64,000 nucleotides of DNA from Lineus longissimus (GCF_910592395.1 NC_088308.1:17933501-17997500), one strand, 5' to 3'; shown: positions 41,029-55,769, counted from the stretch's first letter. The notes: generated from the sequence alone by a model not told the origin. Made by a program: numbers and translations.

Positions 41029-41355
41029 CTAGAAAAAAAGATAGGAATGCAATATTAATGCCTGATGATATTTGCATCTCAAAAAAACAATGCCCAGTAA
41101 TCATTTACCTGCGGTAACCATTGTTTCAGGCCGCTCACATCTTGGTATACTCGCGCGGAATAAACCTCAATAAATGCAATTTGCTAGCTGGATCAATGCC
41201 TCGCTACGGACACGCTGGCTGTTAGTGAGAATATATGGTGTGTGGTGTTTATGACACGTAACAGATTCTGAAGTATCTGGTGGGGAAATAACCAAATGTG
41301 TATTGGGCGGTTTGGTGCCTTGGCGAAAAAGCATCCGGTCCGCTAGTTGAAGGCC

Positions 41356-41365
41356 GGGGGGGGGG
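41356..41365 (+). repeat. Poly-G tract
   Basis: Ten G in a row, about 330 bases upstream of the candidate first coding exon of LITAF-like gene 5. A longer G tract follows at 41894-41905. Confidence 0.8.
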
Positions 41366-43393
41366 CTGGCGGAACCGGACCAGAATAATTGGTATGCCTG
41401 GGAGTTAGCATTTTAATTTAAAGAATGAATGTCAAGAGAATGACGGGCCGGCATCCGAGTCTTTTAGTGTGTCTGTAGTGTGTGAGTGTTTCCCCTGCCA
41501 CGACATACAGAACATTAATCATTATTTCTAACCTTTTCATCACGTGGTAATCTACCCTGACCACTTTTCGCAATCGCAATTAAGATTGATGACGACGACG
41601 ATGCCACAAGATAGTGGCAAAACTTATACTCTCAATAGAAAACTAGACATTTCATTCGTATGATATATCATAAAGTAATTCGAAGTCGGATATAGATAGC
41701 CTGCTAGAAACACATTCACTAACTGTATAGAGACGTGATTAATCGCCTCACTATCCTTCTCAGTACCTTATCATTATGATGGATGGGACCGGGAAATCAC
41801 AAGAGAGTAGAATTTAACTTAGGACGGTAGGAAATAATCTTTTTGTAGATATTGATAAAAAAATCAATGAGTTGTAATGAAATGTACAAAACTGGGGGGG
41901 GGGGGTGTTAAAAATGTTTATTTTTCATTTTTCATTGTATAATAAATCCCGAAAAAGATTTAAAGGAAACGCATCTTCGGCCAATCTTGAGAAGTGGCTC
42001 CGATACGCGTACAATGTAATGGTGGGCGTCCGTGCTTTACAAGTAAAAACTGCACTCATTAAAAAAATAAGTGCAGCGAATATGTTGTGGTTCACAGATT
42101 GAATATGTGCGTTGAACCACAGGGAGGAATCGAAATGAAATTATCGGGGGTCTTGTGGGGGCATCCCAAAATGGCGATAAATGGATTTTGACGTGATCTG
42201 ATTCTTTTTCTGATTTGGGAATAGAGCTATTTGATTTGATGGAACAGGAGTAACAAAGTTGAAAGCCGACTCATCATAATGATTGAACTTAAGGTATAGA
42301 ATTGTTTTCGAATTCAATATTGTACAGCACAGGCTGCTTACTAAGTGCGTACATATAACCATTAAGGTAAAAAAACCCACATGTAACTTGGACAAATTGC
42401 GACGACTAACCAACAACTAAAATCATAATATAAATGATGCATGATGGATCCAAACCTTTCGTACAACAATTTTACCACAATTTACACAGGGAACATTGTA
42501 GATTTCATATGAAAAAAACCCGCTAAAAGCCAATCCGGAAAAAAATAGATAATGATTGTGGTTGAAGCTGACAGTCCGGTATTAGTATTCCGGATCTGTC
42601 TGCCGAAACGGTTTCAATGCAGGACTCCCAAGATCCATATAGAACATCATTCATGTGACAAGACATTCCTCTTGCAAAAATCATTAGGGTTACTGCAAAA
42701 CAATGTTGCGTGTACCGGAAAAAAACCGGGAATTACGCACCTCCAAACAACGATGTCCCAAACGAATGTCTGATGACAATATGATGTATACGTTGTTGTT
42801 TGTTTTTCCACCATAACAACCATTATGTCGGCGATATATTTGTACTTGTATCCAAAGGCAATGGTTCCCTGTTTGTGAAGCAGACTAATCAGATGAATAA
42901 TGCAGTGCTCAGAATATAGATCGTCAACACAACGCATGAACGAATTTGTTATCACCACGGTGATGTAACCAGGCAAGAGTCATTATGAAGACCTACATGT
43001 AAACCTTTCGTTCAAGATTTCAATTTAAATTAATTTTTTGATGACGTAAACACATATTGAATATGAAGTTAAACATTTCTGTAGTTGCGGACACCGATAT
43101 ACGAAAATATATACTCTCGGTCAATGTTATCACGACATTGGCATGTCTGGTTACTGAAAAGTGACTATGTTTATTTCAGTTTACTTGTTGCACCGACAAA
43201 TACACAAACACAAACGACGTTAGGCTTCAAAAGCATGCTGAACAGTTACAACCTAATGACAATTAGAATGTAACTCGGCAGATGTGCTTGAGTTTGAATG
43301 GCTACATGACACTAGGCATAAGTTTACCAACCAAGCAAAAAAAGGCTGTTCCTTCGGATGTGTTAGTCAGATAACAATGGACTATTGTTGCTG

Positions 43394-43452
43394 ATGTTGT
43401 TGTTGTTGTTGTTGTTGTGTTTTTGTTGTTGTCGTCGTCGTCGTCGTCGTCA
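43394..43452. repeat. GTT/GTC trinucleotide microsatellite
   Basis: About eight GTT units, a short interruption, two more, then about seven GTC units. Pure microsatellite; the minus strand would read as poly-Thr/Asp codons but has no gene context. Confidence 0.9.
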
Positions 43453-43593
43453 TTGTGATATAGATATGTAATCGGGAGAACCATTAATCAATAAAACTGT
43501 AAACCACCAATGAAATTTTATATTCGCAGATTTCGCGAATTACCTTGATTTAAAAGAAATTACGAAAGAAAATTGTTTTACAAAAATCGAAAG

Positions 43594-44473
43594 AATTTAT
43601 TTGTAATCCGCCAAATCGTTACTTTGATGTTTTAAAAATGCTCGTGAAATATCTCACTCAGTTTACAGCATGCAATTCGCTGTAGGCTTCATAAAAAATA
43701 GATCGCCATGGACACGCAATTAAGATTTTGATATCGGTATGGCGACAAAATTATCAGCCAAAGCAGTCATGCCCTGTCGATCCGCACCTCCGATATATCC
43801 ATACATACAATGTATCGCTTCACCCACTGAAATACCAACCTGAGTGAGAAAAAAATCTTTTTGTGTGTAAATTGCGTTTGCGCACTTCTTTATTTCCAAG
43901 AAAATTGGTATCATCTTCATACAACTTCATGTAGATGATTGCATATTCCACAAGATCAGAATGTTTCATATTTTATGAGAAAAGAAATATTCTCTCAACT
44001 CTTTGGTTGGGCAAGTCTGACAGTGATGGCAATATTTGGTGTTTTTTTTCCTGTTTTCACCATGGAATCCATCGGCTATACTCAGAGGCAATTGTATACG
44101 GGATTACCATAAATGAATTCTGCAATGCACAGTAGGCTACATGATAAGATTGTTCTGACTATGGATGAATGAATTTGTTATCGGCAGGGTAATACGACCG
44201 CCTGAAAAAGATCTAACAGCGCTTTGAAACGATTATTAGAAACCATTCAGTGCAGCTGTGTTTGATCACATCCGGCCGTATCCTCTCATAGATGAAGGTA
44301 CTTGTAGCTGTACATTTACATGTGCATGTACGTGTACATGTACGCTGCTCACGGCAACGACATCCTGCATGAAAACCGCCATATACATGTTTAACGTGCC
44401 TCTTTAATTCTGCATTTCGTACAAACTTCTGAAAAATTAAAAATGTTCATGACTAAAATTTGGCGGATTACGA
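43594..44473. repeat. ATTTGGCGGATTAC inverted pair, about 860 bases apart
   Basis: GTAATCCGCCAAAT near 43602-43615 and ATTTGGCGGATTAC near 44458-44471 are exact reverse complements of 14 bases. Nearby words such as TTTCGCGAATT and TTTTGCGAATATA resemble AT-rich non-autonomous elements. The enclosed DNA has no transposase. It may be the ends of a decayed element or two unrelated copies. Confidence 0.35.
44309..44344. repeat. TACATGTA-type palindromic cluster
   Basis: A dense run of TACAT, GCATGTACGTGTACATGTAC words. The same TACATGTA octamer is scattered throughout the window (for example 12977-12990, 37018-37026, 47950), as a genome-wide compositional habit. Confidence 0.7.
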
Positions 44474-44542
44474 AATTCTCAGTTTTTCCTAGCAAACATT
44501 TTTTATTACGAAATTCTCAGTTTTTCCTAGCAAACATTTTTT
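44467..44542. repeat. 38-base perfect tandem duplication
   Basis: The unit from ATTACGAAATTCTCAG to CAAACATTTTTT occurs twice with no difference that I can see, implying a very recent duplication or an assembly artefact. Confidence 0.9.
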
Positions 44543-45869
44543 AGCGACTTTGAGTTTTGCGAATATAGGTTATAGAAATCCTCGAAAATAAACACACTGC
44601 ATATAACTTTTTTGCCAAGTCTAAAACATTGTGATCCATGGGAGCGGAACAGATGACAGTGTTTGGTTTCACTACCCCATGTTCTTTCGCAATACTTTGG
44701 ATATGGATTATAGCAAGACATCTAAGCCTTGGTGTCGGTGTGGGTGATATATTGCCAAATAAAGCAAACACAGTTCAGTAAATTTACGAGGGGGCCTTTA
44801 ACACTGCCAGAAGTGCACAACGGCCGTATGACATCAGAAATCTATTTTCAAGCGAATTCACTAGATTTTTCTGCTTAAAGTAAAATGATATTTTAACAGC
44901 GCCGCTACAGAGTTGTCACGTTGTCATGGCTTTAGCTTACTGCTGTTGCGGAATCCATAATTAGATGTCAGTTATTGGGATAGTGGCTTTAACAAAGTGA
45001 CATTTCAGGGAACATGTCCTGACATCTAACACGTAAGCCTTTTATCATAAAAAATGAGAATACTTTTATGGGCGTCGAAATGTGTTTACCGGGTCACATT
45101 TATGTTGTCTGTGAGCTCGCAGCGTTAGACATTTTATTCAGAACCACATTCTGAAAATCCAAAGCAACCTCAAAGCCTTGATTTTCGACGGATTTTAACG
45201 TTAACACCTATCAGCTCCCGCAATTCCTTTGCCCAGAAATTTGTCGGTCGATTCCGTGAACGGCATTTTGACATGGAGCCAATTGAGCTAGTTTTCGAAG
45301 TCTAGCCACGTGCTGTTGGCTTCAGAAATCAGTCTTAGCCCGTGACATCATATGGGCATCGCTATCCTGCTGTAGCTGTCCTTTAGTTGCGGCTTATGGC
45401 ACCAATGGTCTTTCGGGAGATTTAATCCGTAGACGGGGCCAGGACGATTCACGCCGTTTATAAGACCTGGCTAATCCTTTATAAGAAACCAGGTCATGTT
45501 TGTGGTTTCATTCAGTGAGAGGCGTACTTTTAACCAGGGAAGCATCTTCTTGTGATTGCTGAATGACCGCCGAGGACACCAACGGTCTTATAACAGGATT
45601 ATGGTCGCAGAAGAGAATGTTGGACGGCCTATGCGGCCTATCCGGAACGTTGAAAGGAAGGTTATATCCGCAAGCATATTTTGGAGAACAAGATGATTAC
45701 AGAAAATTGTAGAGATTGGTAAAGTCCACTACATTCACTAAAAGATTATTCTTTACAGCCGTTTTGAAATGTCTTCAGATGGTTTTTCAAAGAAGTTATA
45801 GCCGGTGTAAAAGTAAAAAGTGTCCCCCCTGGAAAAAGTGTCCGGCCCTATTGTATTCTTCAATATGGT

Positions 45870-45910
45870 TCTATAGAGACCCTGACCGTCAATAGCTCAG
45901 AGATTGAAGC
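45870..45910 (+). repeat. Dispersed repeat fragment shared with 10.14-10.20 kb
   Basis: It contains CCGTCAATAGCTCAGAGATT, matching the minus strand at about 10.15 kb with one substitution over 20 bases. Confidence 0.5.
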
Positions 45911-46612
45911 GCATAATAGAATCCTTTGTTCCCGGACATTTTATCCTAGGACATTTTAAACTTCTACACCGGTCGTATTGAAGAAGGATGTTTAGGATCA
46001 CCTTTAACCTTTCCTCAGCATATACATGTGTATAACATCAGGTACTAAGGTGTTTATTTCGGGAAGAAGCAAAGAAAAAGCGCGCAGTCGAGTATTCCAT
46101 TATCATTAGATTCTAATGAATATGATTTTTTCTCACTGTAACTGTGAAAGCGTTGGCCACATTAAAAAGGTTTTATCCAGGGCTTTTATCAGTACAGCCA
46201 AAAACACGCAAGCAGCTTTCTTGACTTTTGCACGTTCAACTGCAGTGTGGTGTTCAACTATAGAATTGAACGGACTAGAATTCAAAAAACAAAACATAGA
46301 GAGAAGGAAGAGATTTACTATTGGAAAATATACACTAATGTAGTAATCAATTTATTGAAACGAAAACTCAGGAGACTGCAAGGTTACGGAAAATGTCAAC
46401 GCGAGATATCATCCTTTTTGAATAATCAATCTTCTGACATTTAAGATTCCATCCGTTGATGGATAAAAGTAGCCATTTTTCAATATCACCTGTTTCGCCG
46501 CTTTCTCTTCAACAACATATATCTAAAAATAAAATTCAGAAGATAGAACGCAATATATCATAATCTTATACCGTGTCTTCATGACTCATATTTCTCTTTT
46601 TTTCCTCTCGCA

Positions 46613-46632
46613 TCCCCCCCCCCCCCCTCCCC
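46613..46632. repeat. Poly-C tract
   Basis: A run of about 15 C followed by TCCCC. A similar run lies at 55770-55782. No gene context. Confidence 0.85.
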
Positions 46633-47609
46633 ATCTCAGTATGAACTCGCTCGAAACGAACACATGCTGCTGTAAATGCAATCATATTCTTGTAATAAGG
46701 CCCTCTACAGAACAATATACGATTTCATAATTACGATGCCGATGAATCCGCCATGAATACAAAACATTAAATGTTTTCACTTCAGTACTGCACAGAAGGT
46801 TCAGAAGGTAATCTCTGTAAATGTATTTATTTGAGTAAAAGCATTTATTCTTTTTGATGATATCACCAAATACCTCGCAGCATGCATCGAATAGAACAAT
46901 TTCTATTGTCATTTTATATATTCATAATTACCATAGCGGTTTTTCTTTGCTCAACACCGACAAAGCAATATAGAGATGGCCTTTGTTGGTTGCCTGGTTC
47001 TTGGGTTGCTTACCGAAGAATGTCTCCTGGGGATGAATAATGAATCGCAGTAGCAGTATCTTTGATTCAACTTGTTAAAGGAAGCGAGGAAGGGGGAAGG
47101 GGGAAATCAACCTGGGGATGACAAAGTGGTCAGATGGCGAACTCGTGATTCGAACAACACGTCAGACCATACGATACGGGACTGACTGACTCTGCCGCGG
47201 GTATTAGCCTTTGAATGAGACGCAAAATCGAGATGCGTGGTATCTGCCGGGCATAAACCACAGCTGTTTCACCACAAGGCAGATAAATTGAGCAGAATGG
47301 CGCATTAACGCAGAAACGCTTATTTTGCATAATCATCCTTGATACCAGGTACTTCACATGAACTATTTACCCTATGTCTAGACTACCGAATAAAAAGAAG
47401 AACAGTATATAATATTTATCAGCTACACATGCGCACATTTGTAAATTATTGTTGCCTTGGGATTTAGGAATTGAAATGTACACTTCAGATCACCAGTAGA
47501 CATGAAAAGCCATGGCAAAGCGCCAGCTGGTCCATAAAAATACACTGCAATTTCTCCAAAATCACATAGGACGATAACGGAAAAAAACGATGAAAAGTTT
47601 TGCCTTTAC

Positions 47610-47855
47610 AAATGTGAATCCCGTTGCTACTGTGGCTTTCATCCCTCCACATAACAAAGCATTGTACCATATAATGCATCACTGCACATTCGACAATACA
47701 TGTAAGTAAAAAAATCGGGCAATCCATTTTTCAAATGTGATTCCCGCTGTTACTGTGGCTTTCATCTCTCCACATAACAAAGCATTGTACCATATAATGC
47801 ATCACTGCACATTCGACAATACATGTAAGCAAAAAAATCAGGCAATCCATTTTTC
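47610..47855. repeat. 123-base tandem duplication, two near-identical copies
   Basis: Units 47610-47732 and 47733-47855 differ at only a few positions. Each begins AAATGTGA(A/T)TCCCG and contains CACATAACAAAGCATTGTAC. Older, diverged relatives of the same unit appear on either side (about 47500-47600 and 48185-48300, sharing ATGACAAAGCAC, CATCACTG and CGAAATCACA-type words), suggesting repeated local duplication over time. Confidence 0.85.
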
Positions 47856-50800
47856 CTCTTCAACATTACATTCCGCCGCGACAAATCACCTATTCTCCAA
47901 TATTATGCTGCTGCCTGGGATTTGGACCTCTGTACACTGTACAATGTACACTTTAGAACGTACATTGTAGTGCACATGTATCAAAATTTGGGGATTTGAT
48001 TGACAAATCAAGGTCTCAAAAAAGTGTGAAAAACAGGGCTAAACTGCATTTGCCTATATTTTTACATCCAACCTTGAAACATATGCCATCCTATTGGTTA
48101 CCCTTCTACGGTAAATGCATGCCTCGTTAACTACAACAAATATTGGCATTTTGGCATCCTCTCTACTATCACCATGGCCTGCAGTGTATCATACACTGCT
48201 GCCATGACAAAGCACTTGGTCATAAAATACATCACTGAAGCATCTCGAAATCACACACGACAGTGTAGCGAGAAAAAGGATGATGCGTTGCTGCCTTTGC
48301 ATAATTCAGTTAGGCGATGTGCAAAGTGAACACCAGTGTATTGGCCGGCACCGGATAATGTTGGTAAGAGATTTCAATGAAATAAACTATAATAGCTTCA
48401 CTTTCAACAGACTTCCTTCACCGTTGACAAGAATTTCACGACATCGAAGATTATTGTAAAAATGCGGAACGTTAAATGGATAAAGTTTATCGTACCGGAA
48501 CTTTGAAAGGAAGGTTATATCCGCAAACCGGTAATATCCGATATCGCGATGCGATAGCATGAAGTGATGAGACACTCTGATGCAAATGTAGTGTTAGAGA
48601 TTCATCATCCTTATAGTCAACTCAACAGGCTTAGAAGCATGTGCGTTCAATATTCACACTCAACGGTTTCCTTCTAGTAATGCATTTTTCCACATCTACA
48701 TGTACACGTTCAATCACATTGTTTTTCTTGAATCAACATAGAAATAATTACGACTGGGCAAACAGTGTGTATTTTTCGAAGTTGGTGTTGAACATGTCTG
48801 AATTTTACGGCAAAAAATGTGATGTATTCAGTAAGCAAAACAACAATTTCAGAAAATTCGTTTATTTATATTGCCAGTGGATGGTTAAGTCCTTACGTTT
48901 GGTGTAGAAAAGAGGATTTAATGGATTATAAACTGAATTACATCTCTAAATAGGAATTCGTTCATTTTCCCTGTGGTTTCCTAACTCAATTAAGAGCAAT
49001 AGTTGAGAGACACGTATATTTGTCAACTTTCAATGAAATAAGCGCTCTTCAACCTTATGGGAATTCTTGAGTAAGGCGCACCAAACATCTCCTTCAGTAA
49101 ACTCCGTTTATAGAAGTCAAACCACCAAGATGGCTACTAAATTTTATTGAACAACTGGGCCCAGTTTATGCAAAATTAGATATAAAAGTGACTGAACATT
49201 TGATATTTGACCCTTCGGTTAAATCTAAGATGTCACTCAACGCCTGCATTGACTTTAGAGACGGTGCACCTGCGCATTCTCTCTACTACGAAGAGAAATT
49301 CGTCATATATCTTACAACCAGTTCCAGATGGAAGTGTGTGGGCTATAGTTTTTTCTCTACACTTCTTTCTTCGTCACCTTTGAATACAACGCTGCAAGAC
49401 TTCAGGGAGATTATGAAAGTCGCCATAGAAACGCCCATCGGTTCAACAATACTGTTGCCACCGAAGATGTGAATATCAGTATTTTTTAGGCCCGTATCAA
49501 GGGTTGTGTTGACAAACCACCCACTGGACTTGCCATTCACCAAGTCTTCTCACTTCAGACCCATATCCGCATGGAAAGTAATCAGTGACGTATGTGTGTC
49601 AGCCTCGTACCCAGCCATTTTAGATCTTCGTCAATTCCTGACACAAGGTTGGATTGTTGCTTGTTGACCGGAGCGATCGACCACCCAAATATCACGAGAT
49701 CTCGCAGGGAAGCGCGTGGTTTACGCAGGCTGGTATGTATGTGTGCGTGCAGTGGCTGAGGGCAGAAGGCTTACTAAATCCATCCAAATTCCGAAGCTCT
49801 TATAAATCCAATTCGATTCCTGAAAACCACTATCTGAGCCCTTTGATGCAATATGCACGGTTTTCATCGGAAGAACTGCTCTCACTTATTTACACTGAGG
49901 TTTTCCCGTTCTCAGATGCATACTATGAGAATAACATTCCATAACCCGATTTCCCAAGCGTATACAATCACAAGCAAGACATGCGTCCACGTGGCATCGC
50001 ATACGAGGATGTTCCAGAAAACATTCACGAGTTTGGGGTGTTTCTGTCAGTATCACTTATACACTGCTATTGATTGCATTCACTACCTGTCATCATGTGT
50101 ACATGTATGTTTTGAGAAGTAGGCATGAAGTCGTCATATATTGTAACATATCCATAAACTCTGATTTGGACTCTTGTTCGTAAATTCTGAGATACAGGTA
50201 AGAGTTGAAGTTCATAAGCAAATTTCCTATGCGATCATCCGTAATATACCAGCTTAGAAATTTGTCTCCACCATAAGGCCCTATGTGCAGTAAGCCTGGC
50301 ATCCGCAGGAAGCCTGGCCTGGACAGGGCACTAAAAATACTCATCTAGGATTTTATTGTAAATACCGCTGTTAGTGTCGCATTCCATCAGCGAATTTCCC
50401 AAACGACAGAAACCCATTGTGTGCTTGTTATTCGTCGGCTGGTCAGTAGGATGTTCACCAAATCTTTACGAGTCCCCCTGTCAGCCTCCCGTGTGTCTAA
50501 AATACAACGAAGCCAATAATGAAAGGGTAGTGACTGGCCATTGTTGACCCCGTGAATGCTAATGAAGACCATCCGGTCTGCTCATGCGGTTGGCAGTTGG
50601 AGCTGCGGTTCATATCAACGGCGCCGGTCAGGCAGGTTTTGTCATTGGCTGGCACTAATGCTGATGCAATCACGTTCGTAACTAACGGTAATCGACAAAC
50701 TAATAGGCCAACCTGGATCGATAGTCCAATCAGAATTTGTTACATAATCCAATACAAATTAAGCCACCCATACATATTTTATATTAATGACTGTAATAAC

Positions 50801-53800
50801 GATAATTTGATTTGTCTGGTTGTTTCCGGGTCAACGCAGAATCTATCAATACCCTCTCGTCTGTCGCCACCGACAAGTAGTAAAACTTGCCGAGTTAGGC
50901 CTATTCATTGTCGGGTGGGAACTGGAGCAACCCGCGGATGGGATTGGGGCTCGTGTTTCGACACTATTAAGCTAAATGTGATGCTGGTTGATATCATGCC
51001 GACGTCCCTGAATTTATATGCCGACCATCAAAATGCTAACTACAGACCGATATCAACTGGCGAAAAACAAAGCTATTTTGATTACTCCGAGGCGGCTATA
51101 GATCAAATGGTGCACAATAGTATATCTTGGGTTTGTCACTATCATTACTCGCATTGAGAATCAGTTCCCTTAACCATTAAAACGACTGAAGAAAGAAAAT
51201 CGCCAGTTTAACGATTTGGACATATGCATGCTCGTGAGAAGAGAAAATAGTGATATTACTCTCGAAGTAACAAGTATCTAGAAATCTAACTGCTTTAAAC
51301 GGCATAATCTCTCCGTACATTCAAACTAAGAACCCTTTACCTCCCTTGTCTGATACAATAATGGACCACTTCCAAACTCGTTTACCAAGACACAATTAGT
51401 TCAGTTGGGTCTGATATCTTTCGATTATCTTCTGAACAAGAGCTAATTATGGTCATTGCAACAATACCAAAAGCAGTAAGCGTTTGATCAAGATTTCGGC
51501 AGTTGATTGTATGGTGTTGGTCTTTGAGAGAGCGAACAAGGTGCGATGGATCTGAGGCTGTTATGCCCGCTATTTGTAGAGTGAACTTTTCTAGAGTCGG
51601 ACGGTTTGTGGTCCATGATGATCACCAGTGGTAAGATTAGGACAAAGGTGCAGTGGATCTGGGCGAGTGATCTCCGTTGGCCTTTTATTATAAATACTGA
51701 AGCTTTCAAACTGCTTCGTGTTTCCAGTTTCCCCGAGAGGGAAATACGCTTCGCTTTGACATGACCGATTCTCGATGGCTTACATTTCACATGATCGTAT
51801 AAACTGAGTGTTTACACCAGGGAACGAAAATAGCAAACAAAATATCTCAACGGAAACACATCAGTCGAGATGTATTAAGTGCAAATCGACTCGGTCAAAA
51901 ACGTAATAGTGTCATTATTCCAATATCTGTACGAAACATTTTAACGACATGAAATGCATTTCCGTCCTTTTGTTAAAAATAAAACCAGAGAAGGAAGCAT
52001 AGTTACCAAGCTGCCCGGACACGCAAACAACAAATAATGTATCTCACTATATATCTGTCGAATGAATATAAAGGACAGCGCAGTAATTTTAACAATGGCA
52101 GAAATATCAATACCCATCCGAAAACAAAGCATAATTCCATTGCTGTCTTGCGAAGATATTATACAAATGCTTCCAAGTGCCAAGCCACGTTTTGTTTCGG
52201 ACCATTATATTTATTGATTACATGAGTAATGACATGAAGGATGTGAGTATCACGAGTGTTTTGTATAATACAGTGTGAAAGGACGTTCAATCGGTAATAT
52301 GCATACATATCATTCAGGGGTTGAATGACTTGCACAATGGCAACGGCGATCTAAAGCGACCTTCGAAGTTAAATATCAAATCTACGGTGTTCTCTAGCCT
52401 CCTCTCTTAACTCATTGCAAAGCCTCTAAAAACAACTGTGTTATCCAATGTATGTGAAGAAATCAATCGCAGAGCGCAAACATCGACATTATGAAATGTA
52501 TCATCCATCAATTGAAAGAGGGGACGAATACATGAATGTTCAGATCCATCTATCAACCATCACCAGCGTGTAGTCTTATAGCCTACATGCCAACACCAGA
52601 AGGCTCAGATGCGTCAGCCATTTTGTCTGAATCTATAAGGTTACCATGTCTAGTGTGCAGTCACTAACAACCCCTGGGAGCGGATATTATGCTAAAATTG
52701 GAATCAAAAAGCGACGATGAAGGCCATTTCGGGTGCGCGGTATGATTGGTGTTTGGCAAGAATAGGCCATTAATTTATTCTTCGTGGCCGCTATTAAAGC
52801 AAACGTATGCTAAAAAAAGCGGCATTCAAACTTCCAATGTTATCAGACAAGAGTTGCTTTACTTAAAACGATTTTTACCAATGTTCGGCTTTTCCTATAA
52901 CTGCTTAGTCTCAACGAACTGCCTCATGTAGCTACAGCGGAGCTCGTGAGATTGCTTGAGTGACGGGGTGTTCACACTATCCGGCATGCAACCTGACTAC
53001 CTACCGCTCTCGTGGACAGCCAAGAAGTGCTGTCAGCCAAGGACGAAGCCGAGCATGGCAAATTTACCCCGCCCTGTAATTGATCGATGGAGCTGTGGTT
53101 CCTGTCGGTTTGCGCACCGTCCTCACAAACTCATTGATCACGTTTTAAATGGAATAGCAGCACTTTGGATGGCGACTTATTTCCCAGAATGTCCTCCATC
53201 ACATTCTCAGCCCATCAACAGTTCTTATTGCCCGTTGAGTAAGCTTTACATTCGCAATTTGTGTAGTTGTTATTAATTTATTGTAATGTACCAGTTAGTT
53301 CCCAACTTGTACTACATAGTAAATGCCGAATGTTACCGAAGCTTACATGTAAACTGCTGTTATGTCGAGAAATGGAATGGAAAAAAGCGATGTTTTCTGC
53401 AACATTAATGCATGGAGGGGGAACATTGGTGATAAAACGTAAGGAATGCTTCAACCTGAACTACTTCAAAGATGAAGACGAACTTCAACAATCAATTAGA
53501 ATATGAAAGAAACAAAAATTTGAAGCCTGAGCAAGCGCGTACGGTAATAAAGAAACATTCATATTCAAAATATCGCCATCCTTGCCAACTCAAGCGCTGA
53601 AATCTGACAGATCACTGTTTAATGTCTTTAATGTAATATTAAAAAGCATCATCGACTCATTATTGGCATTCCATCTTTATTTGGTTGATGTGGTGAACGC
53701 CGTGTCACTCGCATTGATCGCTTATATTGTGCGAGGCGTTCAAATATTCGTGAAGAAACCATCCTTCTCCAATTCATTTGGCGATAGTCGTTGTAGCTGG

Positions 53801-55769
53801 AATACATCAGTTCAGTTTTCCAATATTACGCCTGAGATTTGTTCTCGTCGCTGGGGACATCGCGCGAAGATCAACAACAAGGACCAATAGCAACAGTGAC
53901 AAGCAGGAGCATCAGTTCCCCAAAGTGATCAACAATCTACATTATAGTCTTAGTCTGTGCATTCAAGGAAGGCATTCCAACTAACCGATTCCTCGAGCAG
54001 TCTGCCTACCGTAAGAGGATTTTAAGCTGCTACATAAGCCTGGGAACGCGTGTGATCACAGGAAAAAAGCCCAAATGTGCGCTCATTGGTAAATTTATCT
54101 GGAAACTTGACAAATGCTCATGAGATATTCAGGGATTTGGGTCATATTAATACCGTTACTTTGGTCTTCGTTCACCACTGATATATATATGAGCTGTTAT
54201 GTAAAACCTTTGCCCCAACGTTACCACAAGCTAAGATTGATGCTTTTGCATGACTAACCAAAACCATATTGGCAACTATTAACTCCAAGATACTAGTAGT
54301 ATTTGTCTTCGGGGATTCCGTATGGATGCTGGGGAAATCGAGTGTGAACGGCGTGGGTCGTTTTCATAAACCAGACTACCTAAATAAAATATGCATCTTG
54401 GAGACAATAGCGGGGGTCTTCGGACTGGTTTTTCACCTTGAGACTTAAAACTTACATAATGGGTGTAGGGGAATTCGGCCAACAGAAATATGCACCCCTA
54501 GAGATTATTTATGAGAAATGATACCTGAATACCTAGATGTATGCGGATGCAGAATACAAATATGCGCACGATAATTTAGAGCTGGGCCTTCATACCCTGT
54601 GCTGCCGGCACTGCATGCCAACACAATGGAGTTGCGCTTAAACTATTTAGACTTTTCAACTTAACTTAAATTATTTTCGAACTACATGTATTTAACTTGG
54701 GGGTCCATTTAACCTTTCACAGGAGTACAGAGAGAGCTATTTTCGGAAGTCCCGCTGACTCCCAAAAATTGATTTGAAAAGTATAAAATGACGATTTCTA
54801 CATCAGCTGTTCACTTATTTACTTGAGCGTACACACAGAGACTGCAACCACACCCGCCAAGCGTACACGTGTATCCTTCGAACATGTCCTCTGATTGTGA
54901 TAGTGTTGAAACTGATGAACACACTTTATCCGCCTTCTTATGACTTTTTTATGATGAACTTCGCTGAAAGCCGTTTATGTGTTATAAGTACACACTTTAT
55001 GACAATATCTTTGAGACCAAGTTAAGAATTAATAAGGAGATTTATAATGATTACCGATAACGCTTATCCCGGCATGTAACGCGAAATTGAAATGTCAGCA
55101 TAATTCCGTCTACCAGGTGCTGTAATCTGGTGTCTATAGGAAACCTGCTGTCATGGCAGTTTAAACAACGTACCGGGGCAAAGCGACGGAATCAGAACTT
55201 TAAATGTAAGAGTTAGATTAAAAGGCATTGAATCTTATTTTATTTCTTCAATGAAATCACCGCCTGTAAGCCCCGAGCTGGGCCTGAAAAACCTCCGGAT
55301 ACTTCTTCGTCTCATCTTGATTGTCCCTCTCTCCACCTGTACAAGGGAAGCCCATTAATTGTAATGGTGGAAGGATAGCATCACGGTTAATTAATCTCTT
55401 CCTCTCGCGCATATCAGAGAGCCTCGTTAGGCCTCATTAGCCCACCCAGCGTCAGATTGGTGGGCTTGTAATCAACGTGGCACGACATCGCATTTTTTCC
55501 ACATTTACATTTTCCCTTTTTTTCTTCAAAAAGATAGATTGAAGCAGACCGCGGTTAGGGTTTTGTCTTCTTTAGAATTATAACTTTTGGCTGAGTCAGG
55601 ACGCCCTGGTGAAATTAATTAACCGATATATTAGCGCTATTCATAGTCTGTAAAGACGTAGATAAAAGATTTCTCGTTTTGGTAGGAATCGCCCCAATCA
55701 TCCCTCGAAAATGCTTCGAAAATCCAACCGAGACATAACGGATAACAGGTGCTACAGAAAGAATGATCG

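Noticed and set aside
43394-43452. Microsatellite as a possible CRISPR-like or coding repeat
   Set aside because: Pure trinucleotide tract in intergenic DNA without spacers; the genome is eukaryotic.
50552-51157. 201-codon open frame on the plus strand
   Set aside because: No family motif, no low-complexity or domain pattern, no exon partners; consistent with a chance ORF in a long non-coding stretch.
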